DNA of 64,000 bases from positions 26,545-90,544 of the forward strand of contig CAZQJC010000296.1 of assembly GCA_964593795.1 (NCBI GenBank), given 5' to 3'. Position numbers and translations under genes: made by a program. The notes beneath the pieces are model-generated. The model saw nothing but the letters and a program-made list of their open reading frames with translations, was not told the DNA's origin and searched no databases. Origin of the DNA: JAHFDS01 sp964593795 (GTDB lineage: Bacteria; Myxococcota_A; Polyangia; JAHFDS01). Shown here one piece after another: positions 41,716-50,934 of this stretch; position 1 is the first letter of the stretch; each line of letters opens with the position of its first letter.

Positions 41716-42732
41716 TCAGACCAGCTTCAGGCGCTGCATTGCGCGGACATTGTAATATCGGTCGGAGGCGAGCGCGTCCGGCAGTTTTCCTGCCCGGAAC
41801 GCGCGCACCAGATCGCGCACGGCGTCCTCGATGGTCCGACGCGGAGCGAAGCCGAGCTCGCGACGGATGCGCGCCGACGAGATGTGGTAGGAGCGCTTGT
41901 CGTCCGACGGCACGCGCTCGAGCACGATCGGCGCGCGATCCGGGAGCTCCTGCTCGACCACGGCCTTGACGCGCTCCGCGATCGCGGCGACGGTGTGGTT
42001 CTCCCAGCCGGCATTGTAGGTCCTGCCCGCAATGCGCTCGTCCGGCAGCTCGAACAGCTGCAGGTAGAGGTCGACGACGTCGTCGATGTGGATGTTGGGC
42101 CGCTGCTGCTCGCCGCCGAAGATGGTGATCTTGCCCTTCTCGACGGCGTGCGCGGTCAGGATGTTCACCGTGAGGTCGAGCCGCTGCCTGGGCGAGTAGC
42201 CGCAGACCGTGGCCGGTCGGATGACCACCGTCGTGAATCCTGGGGCCTGCTGCCCGAGGAGCACGGGCTCGCACAGCCCCTTGTACTTGTTGTAGTCGGT
42301 GATCGGCAGGAGCGGATGGTCCTCGTCCACCTCCGGCTGCTCGCTGATCCCGTAGACGCTGGACGTCGAGGCGTAGACGAAGCGACGGACGCCGGCCGCC
42401 TTGCTGAGCTTGACGAGGGGCTCGAACGCGTCGAAGTTGATCGAGCGACTCAGGGCCGGGTCGAGCTCGAAGCTCGGATCGTTCGAGACGCACGCGAGGT
42501 GCAGGACGATGTCACACCCGTCCAGCGCGCGACGCAGCAGGTCTTGATCGCGCAGGTCTCCGCGCACGCACTCGAGCCGCGGGTCCTGCACGTCCGCGAA
42601 CAGCTCGGGCTCGAACATGAAGAGGTCGAGCACCCGCACGCGATAGCCCGCGGCAAGCATCCGCGGCACCAGCACGCCGCCGACGTAGCCGGCGCCGCCG
42701 GTGACCAGCACTCTCGGTTTCGACTCGGACAT
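41716..42732 (-). CDS. SDR sugar-nucleotide epimerase/reductase
   Basis: This 338-residue extended SDR has VLVTGGAGYVGGVL, HLACVSNDPSFELD and YASTSSVYGISEQ followed by TDYNKYKGLCE (YxxxK). The NFDAFEPLVKLSKAAGV and VIRPATVCGYSPR segments resemble a group of NAD-dependent epimerases in O-antigen loci. It has its own ATG preceded by GAGCGA rather than a strong ribosome site. It lies downstream of the GalE-like gene on the same strand. Confidence 0.82.
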   Translation of the reverse strand: MSESKPRVLVTGGAGYVGGVLVPRMLAAGYRVRVLDLFMFEPELFADVQDPRLECVRGDLRDQDLLRRALDGCDIVLHLACVSNDPSFELDPALSRSINFDAFEPLVKLSKAAGVRRFVYASTSSVYGISEQPEVDEDHPLLPITDYNKYKGLCEPVLLGQQAPGFTTVVIRPATVCGYSPRQRLDLTVNILTAHAVEKGKITIFGGEQQRPNIHIDDVVDLYLQLFELPDERIAGRTYNAGWENHTVAAIAERVKAVVEQELPDRAPIVLERVPSDDKRSYHISSARIRRELGFAPRRTIEDAVRDLVRAFRAGKLPDALASDRYYNVRAMQRLKLV

Positions 42733-42752
42733 CCTTCGCTCGCTCCCTGGGT

Positions 42753-43754
42753 TCAGCGTGGTCCGAGGAACGCGAACCAATCGCGCGTGGCCTCGGCGAT
42801 GCGATCGGGCGTCCACACGGGTGCGGTCCGCCAGTCCTCGATGCGCGCCAGCATGCGCGCCACACCCTCCTCGATCGGCACCGCGGGCGCCCAGCCGAGC
42901 CGCTCCCGCGCCTTTGCCGCGTCGGCGTGCGTGGAGCGCGGCTCCCCCGGCCGGTCCGGCAGGTTCACGACGTCTCCACCCAGCAGCGCCACCAGTCGGT
43001 TGATCGTGACGGGCCGGCCGTTTCCGACGTTGAGGACCTCGAGGTGCAGGTCCGATGCCGCCGCGCGCACGAACGCGTCGGCGACGTCCGTCACGTAGAC
43101 GAAGTCACGCGACTGCTCCCCGTCACCGACCACCGTGAACGGTCGATTGGCCAGCTTCTGGGCCAGGAACACGCCGAACACCGCGCCATAGGTCCCCCCG
43201 GTCCGGGCGCGCGGCCCGTATACATTGAAGAGCCTGAGCGAGACGCACGGAAGCCCGTAGACCTGCCCCCAGTGCATCACGTACTGCTCCGCGACCAGCT
43301 TCGACAGCGCATAGGGGTACATCGGGCGCAGCGGCGCGTCTTCGCCCGTCGGGTAGTGGCTGGGGATCCCGTAGCAGGAGGAGGACGCGGCGTACACGAG
43401 CCGCGAGACGCCCGCCGCCCGCGCCGCCTCGAGGACGGCGACGGTGCCATCCACGTTGGCCCGGTGGTAGTCGAGGGGCCGCTGGATGGAGGGCACGATG
43501 TCGGCCAGCGCAGCCAGGTGGAACACCCACTCGATGCCCTGGAAGTGGTTCGCCGTGACCTCGTTGACGTCGAGCGCGTGCACCGTGAGGCTCGGCTGGT
43601 CCGCCAGCGGGGCGAGGTTGGCCCGCTGCCCGGTCGAGAAGTTGTCGACGACGGTGACGGTGTGGCCGTCCGCGAGCAATCGCTCCACCAGGTGGCTGCC
43701 GATGAAGCCGCCGCCGCCCGTCACGAGGCACCGACGCGGGGTGATTGAGGACAT
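42753..43754 (-). CDS. GalE-like SDR sugar-nucleotide 4-epimerase
   Basis: The 333-residue protein has LVTGGGGFIGSHLVERL, VDNFSTGQRANL, HLAALADIVPSI, YAASSSCYG and YPYALSKLVAEQY (YxxxK), then LRLFNVYGPRA. This matches UDP-glucose/UDP-GlcNAc 4-epimerases (WbpP/GalE group). It is the first gene of the minus-strand cluster down to 38165; a TAACCT hexamer ends 10 nt before its ATG, suggesting a short leader. Confidence 0.88.
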   Translation of the reverse strand: MSSITPRRCLVTGGGGFIGSHLVERLLADGHTVTVVDNFSTGQRANLAPLADQPSLTVHALDVNEVTANHFQGIEWVFHLAALADIVPSIQRPLDYHRANVDGTVAVLEAARAAGVSRLVYAASSSCYGIPSHYPTGEDAPLRPMYPYALSKLVAEQYVMHWGQVYGLPCVSLRLFNVYGPRARTGGTYGAVFGVFLAQKLANRPFTVVGDGEQSRDFVYVTDVADAFVRAAASDLHLEVLNVGNGRPVTINRLVALLGGDVVNLPDRPGEPRSTHADAAKARERLGWAPAVPIEEGVARMLARIEDWRTAPVWTPDRIAEATRDWFAFLGPR

Positions 43755-43897
43755 CGGGTGTTCCAGGTTAGCACACGCGTCAATGCCCTCGGCCCACGCG
43801 TCGCAGGGCCGGGCCTCTGGTCGCACACCGCACGAGGTGTGGGCTTTCGCGCGGCAGATCCGCGCTGCCCCCCTTACCGCGGGCGGCCCCGGCAGGT

Positions 43898-43903
43898 TAT
43901 GAT
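43898..43903 (+). promoter_or_regulatory. -10-like box ahead of a B12-type radical SAM gene
   Basis: TATGAT ends 20 nt before the ATG at 43924. GGAGG (43914-43918) lies 5 nt before the ATG, so this gene, unlike several others here, would have a short leader with a normal ribosome site. Confidence 0.4.
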
Positions 43904-43923
43904 GAGACGAACGGGAGGTCTCG

Positions 43924-45381
43924 ATGAGAATCTTTTTCGGCAACCCGCCCTGGCAGCGGCCGGGCTGGTACGGAGTGCGCGCCGGATCGCGCTGGCCGCA
44001 CTTCGAGCGCGAAGGAACCATGTACATGCCCTTCCCGTTCTACATGGCCTACGCGTCCGCGACGCTCAAGCGCGCGGGTCACGAGACCACGCAGGTAGAC
44101 GGCTGCGCTGAGCGACACAGCGACGAGGAGTTCTTGCGGCGGCTCGCGGCTTTCAAGCCCGACGTCGTGGTGCTCGAGATCTCCACGGCGTCGCTCAAGA
44201 CGGACCGCAACATCGTCCGCCGGATCCGCGAGATGGCTGGCCGCGACGTCGTCATCGTCTGGAGCGGTGCCCACTCGTGGCTCCCTGACCAGCCCGACGT
44301 GCTGGCGACCGATCCGCAGGTCGACTACTTCATGAAAGGCGAGTACGAGTACACGCTGCTCGAGCTCGTGGAGGCGCTCCGCGACGGCCGGGCCGTCGGC
44401 GACATCCCCGGCCTCCTCTATCGCGACGCCGCCGGCAAGACGATCACGAACCCGCAGCGCAAGCTGCTCAAGAACATCGACGAGTACCCGTGGCCGGATC
44501 GCGATCCGCTGCCGATGGACAAGTACGTGGAGGCGTTCCCGTTCCTGCCGGCGCCGAACCTCCAGATGTGGGCGAGCCGGGGCTGCCCCTTCAAGTGCGA
44601 CTTCTGTATCTGGCCGCAGTTCATGTACGGCGGACGCAACTACCGCGTGCGCGACGAGCGCGACATCGTCGCGGAGGTCAAGGCGGCGGCGGACCGGCAC
44701 GGCATGAAGTCGTTCTACTTCGACGACGACACCTTCAACATCGGCAAGGACCGCATCGCCGGCTATGCCCAGGCCTTCACGGAACAGGGGCTGCGCCTGC
44801 CCTGGGGCGCGATGTCTCGCGCGGACACGTTCGATCGGAAGACGCTCGAGATCCTCGTGGCCTCGGGTCTCCGGTTCATCAAGTACGGCGTGGAGTCCGG
44901 TGACCAGGGGATGGTCGACGCGATCGAGAAGAACCTCGACCTCGCGCGCGTGCGCGATGCGGTGCGCTGGGCCAAGGAGTTCGACGTGGCCGTGCACCTG
45001 ACCTTCTCGTTCGGTCACCCGGGCGAGACCTGGGAGACGGCCCGACGGACGATCGAGTTCGCGCTCGAGCTGTCGCCGGAGTCCCTGCAGTTCTCCCTGA
45101 TGCAGCCGTTCCCCGGCTCCGAGCTGTACCGCAAGGTGCAGGAGAAGGGGCTGCTCGTCAGCGACGATCCCTCGCAGTATGACGGCTACAGCACCTCGCC
45201 GCTGCGCACCGAGACGCTGTCGGCAGGGGACCTCGAATCCATCCTCCGCGAGGCCAACCAGCGCTGGCGACGCCACCAGATCTGGCAGCGCGTGCGCGGC
45301 GCCCGCGTGCAGGAAGTCGTCTACGGCCTCACCCACCCGCGTCACGCCTTCACCGTGATCCGCGAGGCGATCTTCGGGTAA
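43924..45381 (+). CDS. B12-binding-domain radical SAM protein (first paralogue)
   Basis: This 485-residue protein has an N-terminal cobalamin-binding-like Rossmann domain (about 1-150, with VIVWSGAHSW and YFMKGEYEYTLLELVEAL) and a radical SAM domain with RGCPFKCDFCIWPQFM near residue 225. The C-terminal half has FDDDTFNIG, GVESGDQGM and SFGHPGETWETA, as in the B12-type radical SAM methyltransferase group. It opens a plus-strand operon with a GT2 gene. The second paralogue lies at 49071. Substrate unknown; C-methylation of a sugar or lipid is possible. Confidence 0.9.
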   Translation: MRIFFGNPPWQRPGWYGVRAGSRWPHFEREGTMYMPFPFYMAYASATLKRAGHETTQVDGCAERHSDEEFLRRLAAFKPDVVVLEISTASLKTDRNIVRRIREMAGRDVVIVWSGAHSWLPDQPDVLATDPQVDYFMKGEYEYTLLELVEALRDGRAVGDIPGLLYRDAAGKTITNPQRKLLKNIDEYPWPDRDPLPMDKYVEAFPFLPAPNLQMWASRGCPFKCDFCIWPQFMYGGRNYRVRDERDIVAEVKAAADRHGMKSFYFDDDTFNIGKDRIAGYAQAFTEQGLRLPWGAMSRADTFDRKTLEILVASGLRFIKYGVESGDQGMVDAIEKNLDLARVRDAVRWAKEFDVAVHLTFSFGHPGETWETARRTIEFALELSPESLQFSLMQPFPGSELYRKVQEKGLLVSDDPSQYDGYSTSPLRTETLSAGDLESILREANQRWRRHQIWQRVRGARVQEVVYGLTHPRHAFTVIREAIFG

Positions 45382-45386
45382 CATCG

Positions 45387-46400
45387 ATGCCCCGCGCTTC
45401 GGGCTGGCAGCCGACCCTCGCGGTGCTGCTGTGCAACTACAACCATGGGCACTGCGTGGCTCGAGCTCTCGAGGCCCTCGTCACGCAATCGCGCCCGCCA
45501 GACGAGCTCGTCATCGTCGATGATGGCTCCACCGACAACAGCATCGAGGTCCTCGAGCGCTTTGCGCGTGAGCACGCGTTCGTCCGTCTGATCCGGCACC
45601 CTCAGAATCGAGGGATCGCCGGCGCCATGACCACGGCGCTCGCCAGCGCATCCTCCGACTACCTCTACACCGCCGCCAGCGACGACTACGTCCTGCCAGG
45701 ATTCTTCGAGGCCATCATGGCCCTGGCCGCCGACTACCCGGACGCTGGGCTCCTGTTCGGCCTGCAGGTGCTCACCTTCGACAGCGGCTTCTCGCGCCTG
45801 CAAGACGACGCGCCCCGATGGACTAGCCCCACGTTCGCGACGCCCGAGCGGTTCCTGAACGAGTATCTCAGGGAGGCAACCGCGCTGCACTCCCAGACCA
45901 CGACCTACGTGTACCGGCGCGCCGCTTACGAGGAGGCCGGCGGGCTGCGTGCAGAGCTCGGGTACTGGACCGACACGTTCCTCGCCCGCGCCGTCGCGCT
46001 CGGTCACGGAGCCGCCTTCGTGCCTCGCGCCTGCGCGGTCTTCTCGTTCGATCCGAACGGCTACTGCGGCCGTCAGATCCGCGACATGGACCTGGCGCTC
46101 GCACCCATCCCGCGCATCGCCGCGCTGATGCGCTCTCCGCTCTTCGCGTCACGCTTCCCGGCGGAGTACGTGAACGAGTGGGAGCGTCTGGCCATCCAGG
46201 ACGTCATCGACTTCCATTGCTGGCTCCGCTACCTGCTCCCCGCGGAAGAGTTCCGGCGCCGGCGCATGCGCGCGCTCGCGGGCCTAGGGCACCTCGGCGA
46301 GACGCTCGCCCGCGCGCAGACCATGCCTCAGAAGGTGGCGGCCGAGTGGATGACCCGCATCACCAAGCGCTACCTCCGCTGGTCGCGCTCCGTGGCCTGA
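45387..46400 (+). CDS. GT2 glycosyltransferase
   Basis: This 337-residue enzyme has AVLLCNYNHGHCVARALEAL, VDDGSTDNS, HPQNRGI and the metal site SDDYVLPGF, with a C-terminal region rich in basic and aromatic residues. There are no obvious transmembrane helices, so it is probably a cytosolic transferase acting on lipid-linked intermediates. Its 3' end overlaps the convergent glycosyltransferase gene by 31 bases. Confidence 0.88.
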   Translation: MPRASGWQPTLAVLLCNYNHGHCVARALEALVTQSRPPDELVIVDDGSTDNSIEVLERFAREHAFVRLIRHPQNRGIAGAMTTALASASSDYLYTAASDDYVLPGFFEAIMALAADYPDAGLLFGLQVLTFDSGFSRLQDDAPRWTSPTFATPERFLNEYLREATALHSQTTTYVYRRAAYEEAGGLRAELGYWTDTFLARAVALGHGAAFVPRACAVFSFDPNGYCGRQIRDMDLALAPIPRIAALMRSPLFASRFPAEYVNEWERLAIQDVIDFHCWLRYLLPAEEFRRRRMRALAGLGHLGETLARAQTMPQKVAAEWMTRITKRYLRWSRSVA

Positions 46401-47725
46401 CCGACGACCCGCCGTAGCATCCCCGCCACGTCGCGACCCGCACGGTCGAGCGAGAACTCCGCCACGCAGCGGCGGCGCGCCTCGGCGCCGACGCGCTCCC
46501 GCAGGGCGGGATCGCGCGCCAGCCGTACCATGTGGTCCGCGAGGGCCTCGACGTCGTCACCGATGAACCCGGTCACGCCGTGCTCGACGAAGCGCGGCGC
46601 TTCACCCACAGAGGTGGAGATCACCGGGATCCCCTTCGCCATGTACTCGAAGAGCTTGGTCGGACTCTTCGCCAGCACGAACAGGGCGTCGATCGCGTGC
46701 CCGCTGTAGCGGGTGTCGGGCAACCGCAGCGTGTAGAGGCCGACATCCACCGTGTCGAGATAGGTGTTCATCTGGGCCGGATCGATCCAGCCGCGGAGCG
46801 CGATGGGCCTTTCGGCGTGCCGCTCCTTGATCCAAGCCTCCAGCTCGCTGAAGTACGAGCCGGTTCCGGTGATCTCGAGCCGGATACGAACGTCGCCTCC
46901 GACCCGGGCGTGGGCCAGCGCGAACGCCTCCACCATGACCTGCACCGCGCTCACCATGAAGTGCTGGAACATGGTGCCGTTCCAGCCGAATACCACCTCG
47001 TCGCGCGCCGCGCGTGGGCCAGGCTGGAAGGCCCGCACATCGGCGAATGTGGGCACGAGCACGACGTCGCCGAAGTAAGAGCGCAGGTGCTCCGCCAGCG
47101 GTTGGGAGGACACGACGCAGGTACCACCGAGGCGCCCCAGGATGGGCAACAGGTGCCGCGCGCGCACCGGGATGAAGGCGGGGTACTCGAAGATCCAGTC
47201 GTCGACGTCGAAGACGATCTCGGTGCCGGCGAGCCAGCGAAGCAGCGCCGCAGTCACGACGTCGTACGTGGGCCGCTGGAACGAGACCACGTCATAGCCC
47301 GCGGGCAGGAGGCGGTGGGTCGCGCGAAGCGCGGCGACCATGCGCTCGACGGCGGTCAGCGGACGCGGCGGGAGGGCCTCGTACCCGAGGAGGTCGCTCC
47401 AGAAGGCCAGGACGTCGACCGCGACGCCGGCCTCGCGGATCTGCTCAGCGAACTTGTAGCAACGGATGCGCGTCGGCGCGACCACCGCCCCCTCCGAGCT
47501 GACGAGGCACGCGCGCAAGGGGGCCCCCGGATCTCGCCCGGCCGAACGGGAGCCACGCAGCCGCAGCGGCAGGCCAACCGTGAGCATCCATCCGCCGAGG
47601 ACGCCAAGCGCGAGGGCCGAGTCGGCCGACTTGACGGCGTACCCGGGCACACACGCGACGCGTTCGAGCCAGGGATGATCGAGCTTCGCACGCTCGTAGG
47701 CCGCCCACAGGCGCGAGTTCAGCAC
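46370..47725 (-). CDS. GT4-type glycosyltransferase
   Basis: The 451-residue protein has an N-terminal hydrophobic stretch, then VFDVDDWIFEYP near residue 185, VFGWNGTMFQHF and the GT-B donor-binding EYMAKGIPVISTSVGEAP with a following GFIGDD loop. It ends by overlapping the convergent GT2 gene and starts (GTG) within the last 7 bases of the upstream GT4 gene, so the three glycosyltransferases are tightly packed. Confidence 0.85.
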   Translation of the reverse strand: MLNSRLWAAYERAKLDHPWLERVACVPGYAVKSADSALALGVLGGWMLTVGLPLRLRGSRSAGRDPGAPLRACLVSSEGAVVAPTRIRCYKFAEQIREAGVAVDVLAFWSDLLGYEALPPRPLTAVERMVAALRATHRLLPAGYDVVSFQRPTYDVVTAALLRWLAGTEIVFDVDDWIFEYPAFIPVRARHLLPILGRLGGTCVVSSQPLAEHLRSYFGDVVLVPTFADVRAFQPGPRAARDEVVFGWNGTMFQHFMVSAVQVMVEAFALAHARVGGDVRIRLEITGTGSYFSELEAWIKERHAERPIALRGWIDPAQMNTYLDTVDVGLYTLRLPDTRYSGHAIDALFVLAKSPTKLFEYMAKGIPVISTSVGEAPRFVEHGVTGFIGDDVEALADHMVRLARDPALRERVGAEARRRCVAEFSLDRAGRDVAGMLRRVVGQATERDQRR

Positions 47726-48888
47726 GGACCCTCCAAGGCCAGGGTGTAGGCGCGCAAGAGGTGGCGCGCACTCGCGGTCCAGTTGAAGATCTCCTCCGCG
47801 CGCCGGCGTCCGGCACGGCCGAGCGCGGAGCGCTGCTCTGGCGACGTGGAGAGGAGAGTGCCGATGGCTGTGGCGAGGCAGCCCGCCCCCGTGTCCTCGA
47901 CGAGGAGCCCGGCGTCCCCGACCATGCGCGGGATCTCTCCTACCGCGCTCGCGACGATGGGCTTGCCCATCGCGAGATACTCGGCGATCTTCAGCGGGCT
48001 CTTCGCTCGTGTGGCAGGCGTGTCCTCGAACTGCGCCACCACGACGTCCGACGCCGCGAGCAACGACGGGATCTCCGCGGAGGGTCGGAAGCCCGTGAAG
48101 TGCACGCGCGCTCCGATCCCGAGCCGGTGGGCCCGCCGCTCGAGCTCCGCCTGCTGGAATCCACCGCCGACAACCAGCCAGCGCACGTCGCCGCCAAGAA
48201 GTCTTGCCGCTTCGAGCAGGGTCTCCACGTGGCTCACGCCCTCGAGCTGGCCGACGTATGTAACTACCAAGCCGTCACCGAGCTGCTCCCGCTGTCGGAC
48301 GCCCTCCGCAGACACGGCGGGATGAAAGCGCGAGAGATCGGCGCCGACCGGCACCCACACGATGCGGTCGTCATGGACGCCATACGCGAGGGCACGCTTT
48401 CGCAGCGCCTCCGACGACACGCTGACCGTGCTCGGGAAGGTGGGCAGAATCCGCTCGAGCCCCCAGACACCGAGCCAGAACGGAGAGTCGTGTCCGGTCT
48501 TGCTCCGCCAGGTCTCGCGATTGATCGAGACCTCGTCGTCATCCCAATCGTAGTGTAAAGGCAGCCTCGCTTGCTCGGCCACCGCGACGGCCGCCAAAGC
48601 CGCATGCGGATGGCACTTCTGGAAGTGGATGATCTCCGCCTGGGTCGCGAGCGCCCGGAGCGCCCGCCGGGTCGAACCGAGCCCCCATCGCGGAGAATCG
48701 AGGGCGTGACATTCCACGCCCTCCGGCTCGGCGCGGAGGACCCCCCCTCGCTCCCGGCGTTCTCGGTCGATGAAGTGCACCAGTACCGGTCGGTGGCCGA
48801 GCTCGACGAGCCCGCGGGCCAGGCCGACCGGACGCTCCATGCAAGGCACGCATCGCACGTCGTAGGGCACGACCATGAGGACGCGCAC
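47719..48888 (-). CDS. GT4-type glycosyltransferase
   Basis: This 389-residue GT-B enzyme has VMVVPYD-like LMVVPYDVRC at the N-terminus, VTYVGQLEGVSHVETLLEAA, the donor-site run KSPLKIAEYLAMGKPIVAS and GEIPRMVGDAGLLVED. The start is a GTG that lies just after the stop of a possible small upstream protein. It probably acts in the assembly of the same glycan as the neighbouring glycosyltransferases. Confidence 0.9.
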   Translation of the reverse strand: MRVLMVVPYDVRCVPCMERPVGLARGLVELGHRPVLVHFIDRERRERGGVLRAEPEGVECHALDSPRWGLGSTRRALRALATQAEIIHFQKCHPHAALAAVAVAEQARLPLHYDWDDDEVSINRETWRSKTGHDSPFWLGVWGLERILPTFPSTVSVSSEALRKRALAYGVHDDRIVWVPVGADLSRFHPAVSAEGVRQREQLGDGLVVTYVGQLEGVSHVETLLEAARLLGGDVRWLVVGGGFQQAELERRAHRLGIGARVHFTGFRPSAEIPSLLAASDVVVAQFEDTPATRAKSPLKIAEYLAMGKPIVASAVGEIPRMVGDAGLLVEDTGAGCLATAIGTLLSTSPEQRSALGRAGRRRAEEIFNWTASARHLLRAYTLALEGPC

Positions 48889-48889
48889 G

Positions 48890-49030
48890 TCAGATCGACT
48901 CGCCGGAGCGTCTCTTCTCGAGCTCGCGAACCGCTGCCCGGAAGACCAGGCCCGCGCTCATTACAGCACAGAGCGCCTCGATGAGGAGCCGGCGCGCAAC
49001 GACCAGTCGAGCACACCGAGACCCTAGCAT
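48890..49030 (-). CDS. Possible 46-residue single-helix membrane protein
   Basis: A short frame from an ATG at 49030 encodes a product with one hydrophobic stretch (LLIEALCAVMSAGLVF) between basic ends. Its stop falls one base upstream of the GT4 GTG at 48888. There is no good ribosome site and the codon use cannot be judged at this length, so it may be chance. Confidence 0.3.
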   Translation of the reverse strand: MLGSRCARLVVARRLLIEALCAVMSAGLVFRAAVRELEKRRSGESI

Positions 49031-49070
49031 CTGTGACGATCAGGGTAGGCAGATCGGAGCTGCGCGCCGA

Positions 49071-50543
49071 TCAGGTCCGCAGGGCGGTCCACTTCTCGTG
49101 CACCAGGTACGTGCCGAAGTTCCACATGCCGCGGAGCTTGCGGTAGAGGTCGGCCTTGTTCTCGGTGTTGAGGAGGAACTTCGCGACCTGCGACGGTCGG
49201 AAGTAGAAGCGGCGCAGGCCCTGGTCGACGTACTTCTCGACCGTCTCGGCGTCGAGGCCGGGGTAATCGACGACGCCGCCCTGCTCGCCGTCGCGGCCGA
49301 GCCAGTCCTCCCAGTTCTTGCTGCGAAGGAGGCCGCCCTTTTCGACCTCCTTGAAGTAGCGGGTGCCGGGGTACGGCGCGGCGCACGAGAACTGCAGGGT
49401 GTTCAGGCCGAGGCCCAGCGCGAAGTCGATCGTCTTCTGCATCGTCTGCTCGGTCTCGCCCGGCGAGCCGAGGACGAAGCAGCCGTGGACGTCGAGGCCG
49501 GCGTCGTGCACGTGGTGCATGAACTCGCGCGCCATCGTCACGTTCGCCGCCTTCTTCATGCGGCGCAGCACCTCGTCGTCGCCGGACTCGAAGCCGACGA
49601 GCAGCTCGCGGCAGCCGGCCGCCTTGAGCGCCTTGAAGAGCGCGGGAGAGCCGCAATCGACGCGCGCGTTGACGGAGAAGCGGATCTTGAGCTTGCGCCG
49701 GATGATCTCCTCGCAGATCGAGATCGCGTGCTCTTGATTGAGCGTGAACGTGTCGTCCTCGAAGAAGAACTCGCCGCCCTTGACGACCGGCGGGCACAGG
49801 CCGATGTCGCGCTCGATCTCGTCGACGACGTTTCCGGGCGAGCGCAGGCGCACGCGGTGGCCGTGCATGACCTGGGGCCAGACGCAGAACGTGCACTGGA
49901 ACGGACAGCCGCGGCCGCTGATCTTGTCGATGTACGGGTAGAGCTTCGTCCCGTCGAAGTAGTCCATGAGGTCGAGGTGGTGCCACGCCGGGAACGGGAT
50001 CGCGTCGAGGTCCTCGATCGACGGGCGCTGGCCGGTCGTGCGGAAGACGCCGTCATGCGACAGGGCGCGGTCGAGGTAGGCGATGCCAGGGATCTGCAGC
50101 GACGGGCCGCCGGCCTCGATGACGTCGCCGACCGTGTAGTCGTACTCGCCGAGGCACACCACGTCGACCGCGCCCTTGGAGTCGCGCAGGACCTCCTCCG
50201 GCTGCGACGAGCAGTGCGGGCCGACCATGATGACCTTGGCGCCGCACGCGTCCTTCGCGATCTGCGCGCACTCGATGTCGGAGTAGATGGACGGCGTCGT
50301 CGCGTCGTAGACCACCCACGCGGGCTTCTCGCGCTCGAGCAGCTCCTTGAGCTCCTTCTTGCCCCAGTTGCGGGCCGGGAAGTCGAAGAGGCGCACGTCG
50401 TGGCGGCGCTGCTCGAGCACCGCGGTCACGTACGCGAGCCAGTCGGGGGCGCGCAGGACGCGTCCCCGGGTACGGGCGGCCCACCGCTGCGTGCGGCAGA
50501 AGTCGTCCACGAAGGGCTCATTGATCACGAAGACGTGCGCCAC
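49071..50543 (-). CDS. B12-binding-domain radical SAM protein (second paralogue)
   Basis: The 490-residue protein has an N-terminal B12-type Rossmann domain (VVYDATTPSIYSDIECAQIA, VIMVGPHCSSQPEEVL) and a radical SAM site RGCPFQCTFCVWPQVM, with FEDDTFTLN, GFESGDDEV and LGSPGETEQTM later. It is paralogous to the protein at 43924, sharing the RGCPFxCxFCxWPQxM core. The GTG at 50543 is preceded by AGGAGCT, a good ribosome site, and the frame's upstream extension is rejected. It heads the minus-strand cluster to 46370. Confidence 0.9.
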   Translation of the reverse strand: MAHVFVINEPFVDDFCRTQRWAARTRGRVLRAPDWLAYVTAVLEQRRHDVRLFDFPARNWGKKELKELLEREKPAWVVYDATTPSIYSDIECAQIAKDACGAKVIMVGPHCSSQPEEVLRDSKGAVDVVCLGEYDYTVGDVIEAGGPSLQIPGIAYLDRALSHDGVFRTTGQRPSIEDLDAIPFPAWHHLDLMDYFDGTKLYPYIDKISGRGCPFQCTFCVWPQVMHGHRVRLRSPGNVVDEIERDIGLCPPVVKGGEFFFEDDTFTLNQEHAISICEEIIRRKLKIRFSVNARVDCGSPALFKALKAAGCRELLVGFESGDDEVLRRMKKAANVTMAREFMHHVHDAGLDVHGCFVLGSPGETEQTMQKTIDFALGLGLNTLQFSCAAPYPGTRYFKEVEKGGLLRSKNWEDWLGRDGEQGGVVDYPGLDAETVEKYVDQGLRRFYFRPSQVAKFLLNTENKADLYRKLRGMWNFGTYLVHEKWTALRT

Positions 50544-50738
50544 AGCTCCTCCATCGTAGTCGGGTCGCACGCCTCGTGCCAAGCGGATCCGCGGCGCCGT
50601 CTCGGGGTTCCGAGGGTTTCGGCGAGGCAAGCGCACGGGATGCGCTCAAGCGCGGCAGTCGACTGACGGAAATGGGCCCGCTCGGGTGTAGGCCGAGGTG
50701 TGGTCGTGGGAGGGCCAGTGCGGCCAGGAAAACGCGGC

Positions 50739-50744
50739 TATACT
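50739..50744 (+). promoter_or_regulatory. -10-like hexamer 7 nt before a start codon
   Basis: TATACT ends 7 nt before the ATG at 50752; transcription would start about at the ATG. There is no convincing -35. The rest of the divergent gap 50544-50751 shows no other clear element. Confidence 0.4.
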
Positions 50745-50751
50745 GAGAACC

Positions 50752-50934
50752 ATGTCGAAGGAGGAGCGCCGCGTCGAGGTGGCCGGGATGACGCTGCTCT
50801 GGGGTGATCGCACGCGGGGCAAGGCGATCCTGCGCGAGGAGTCCCTCGAGGCGCATCTCGCTCGTCCGCTCGAGGAGCGCCTCCGCATCGCTCTCCAGAT
50901 GGTGCTTCCCAGCCGTGAGCGACGACAGCCCTGA
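50752..50934 (+). CDS. Small charged protein preceding a nucleotidyltransferase (possible antitoxin)
   Basis: The 60-residue product is rich in Glu and Arg, with EERLRIALQMVLPS near the end and no known motif. Its coding region overlaps the start of the nucleotidyltransferase gene by 20 bases. The close coupling and small size resemble the small partner of a nucleotidyltransferase-type toxin-antitoxin pair, but its sequence family is not recognised. Confidence 0.5.
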   Translation: MSKEERRVEVAGMTLLWGDRTRGKAILREESLEAHLARPLEERLRIALQMVLPSRERRQP

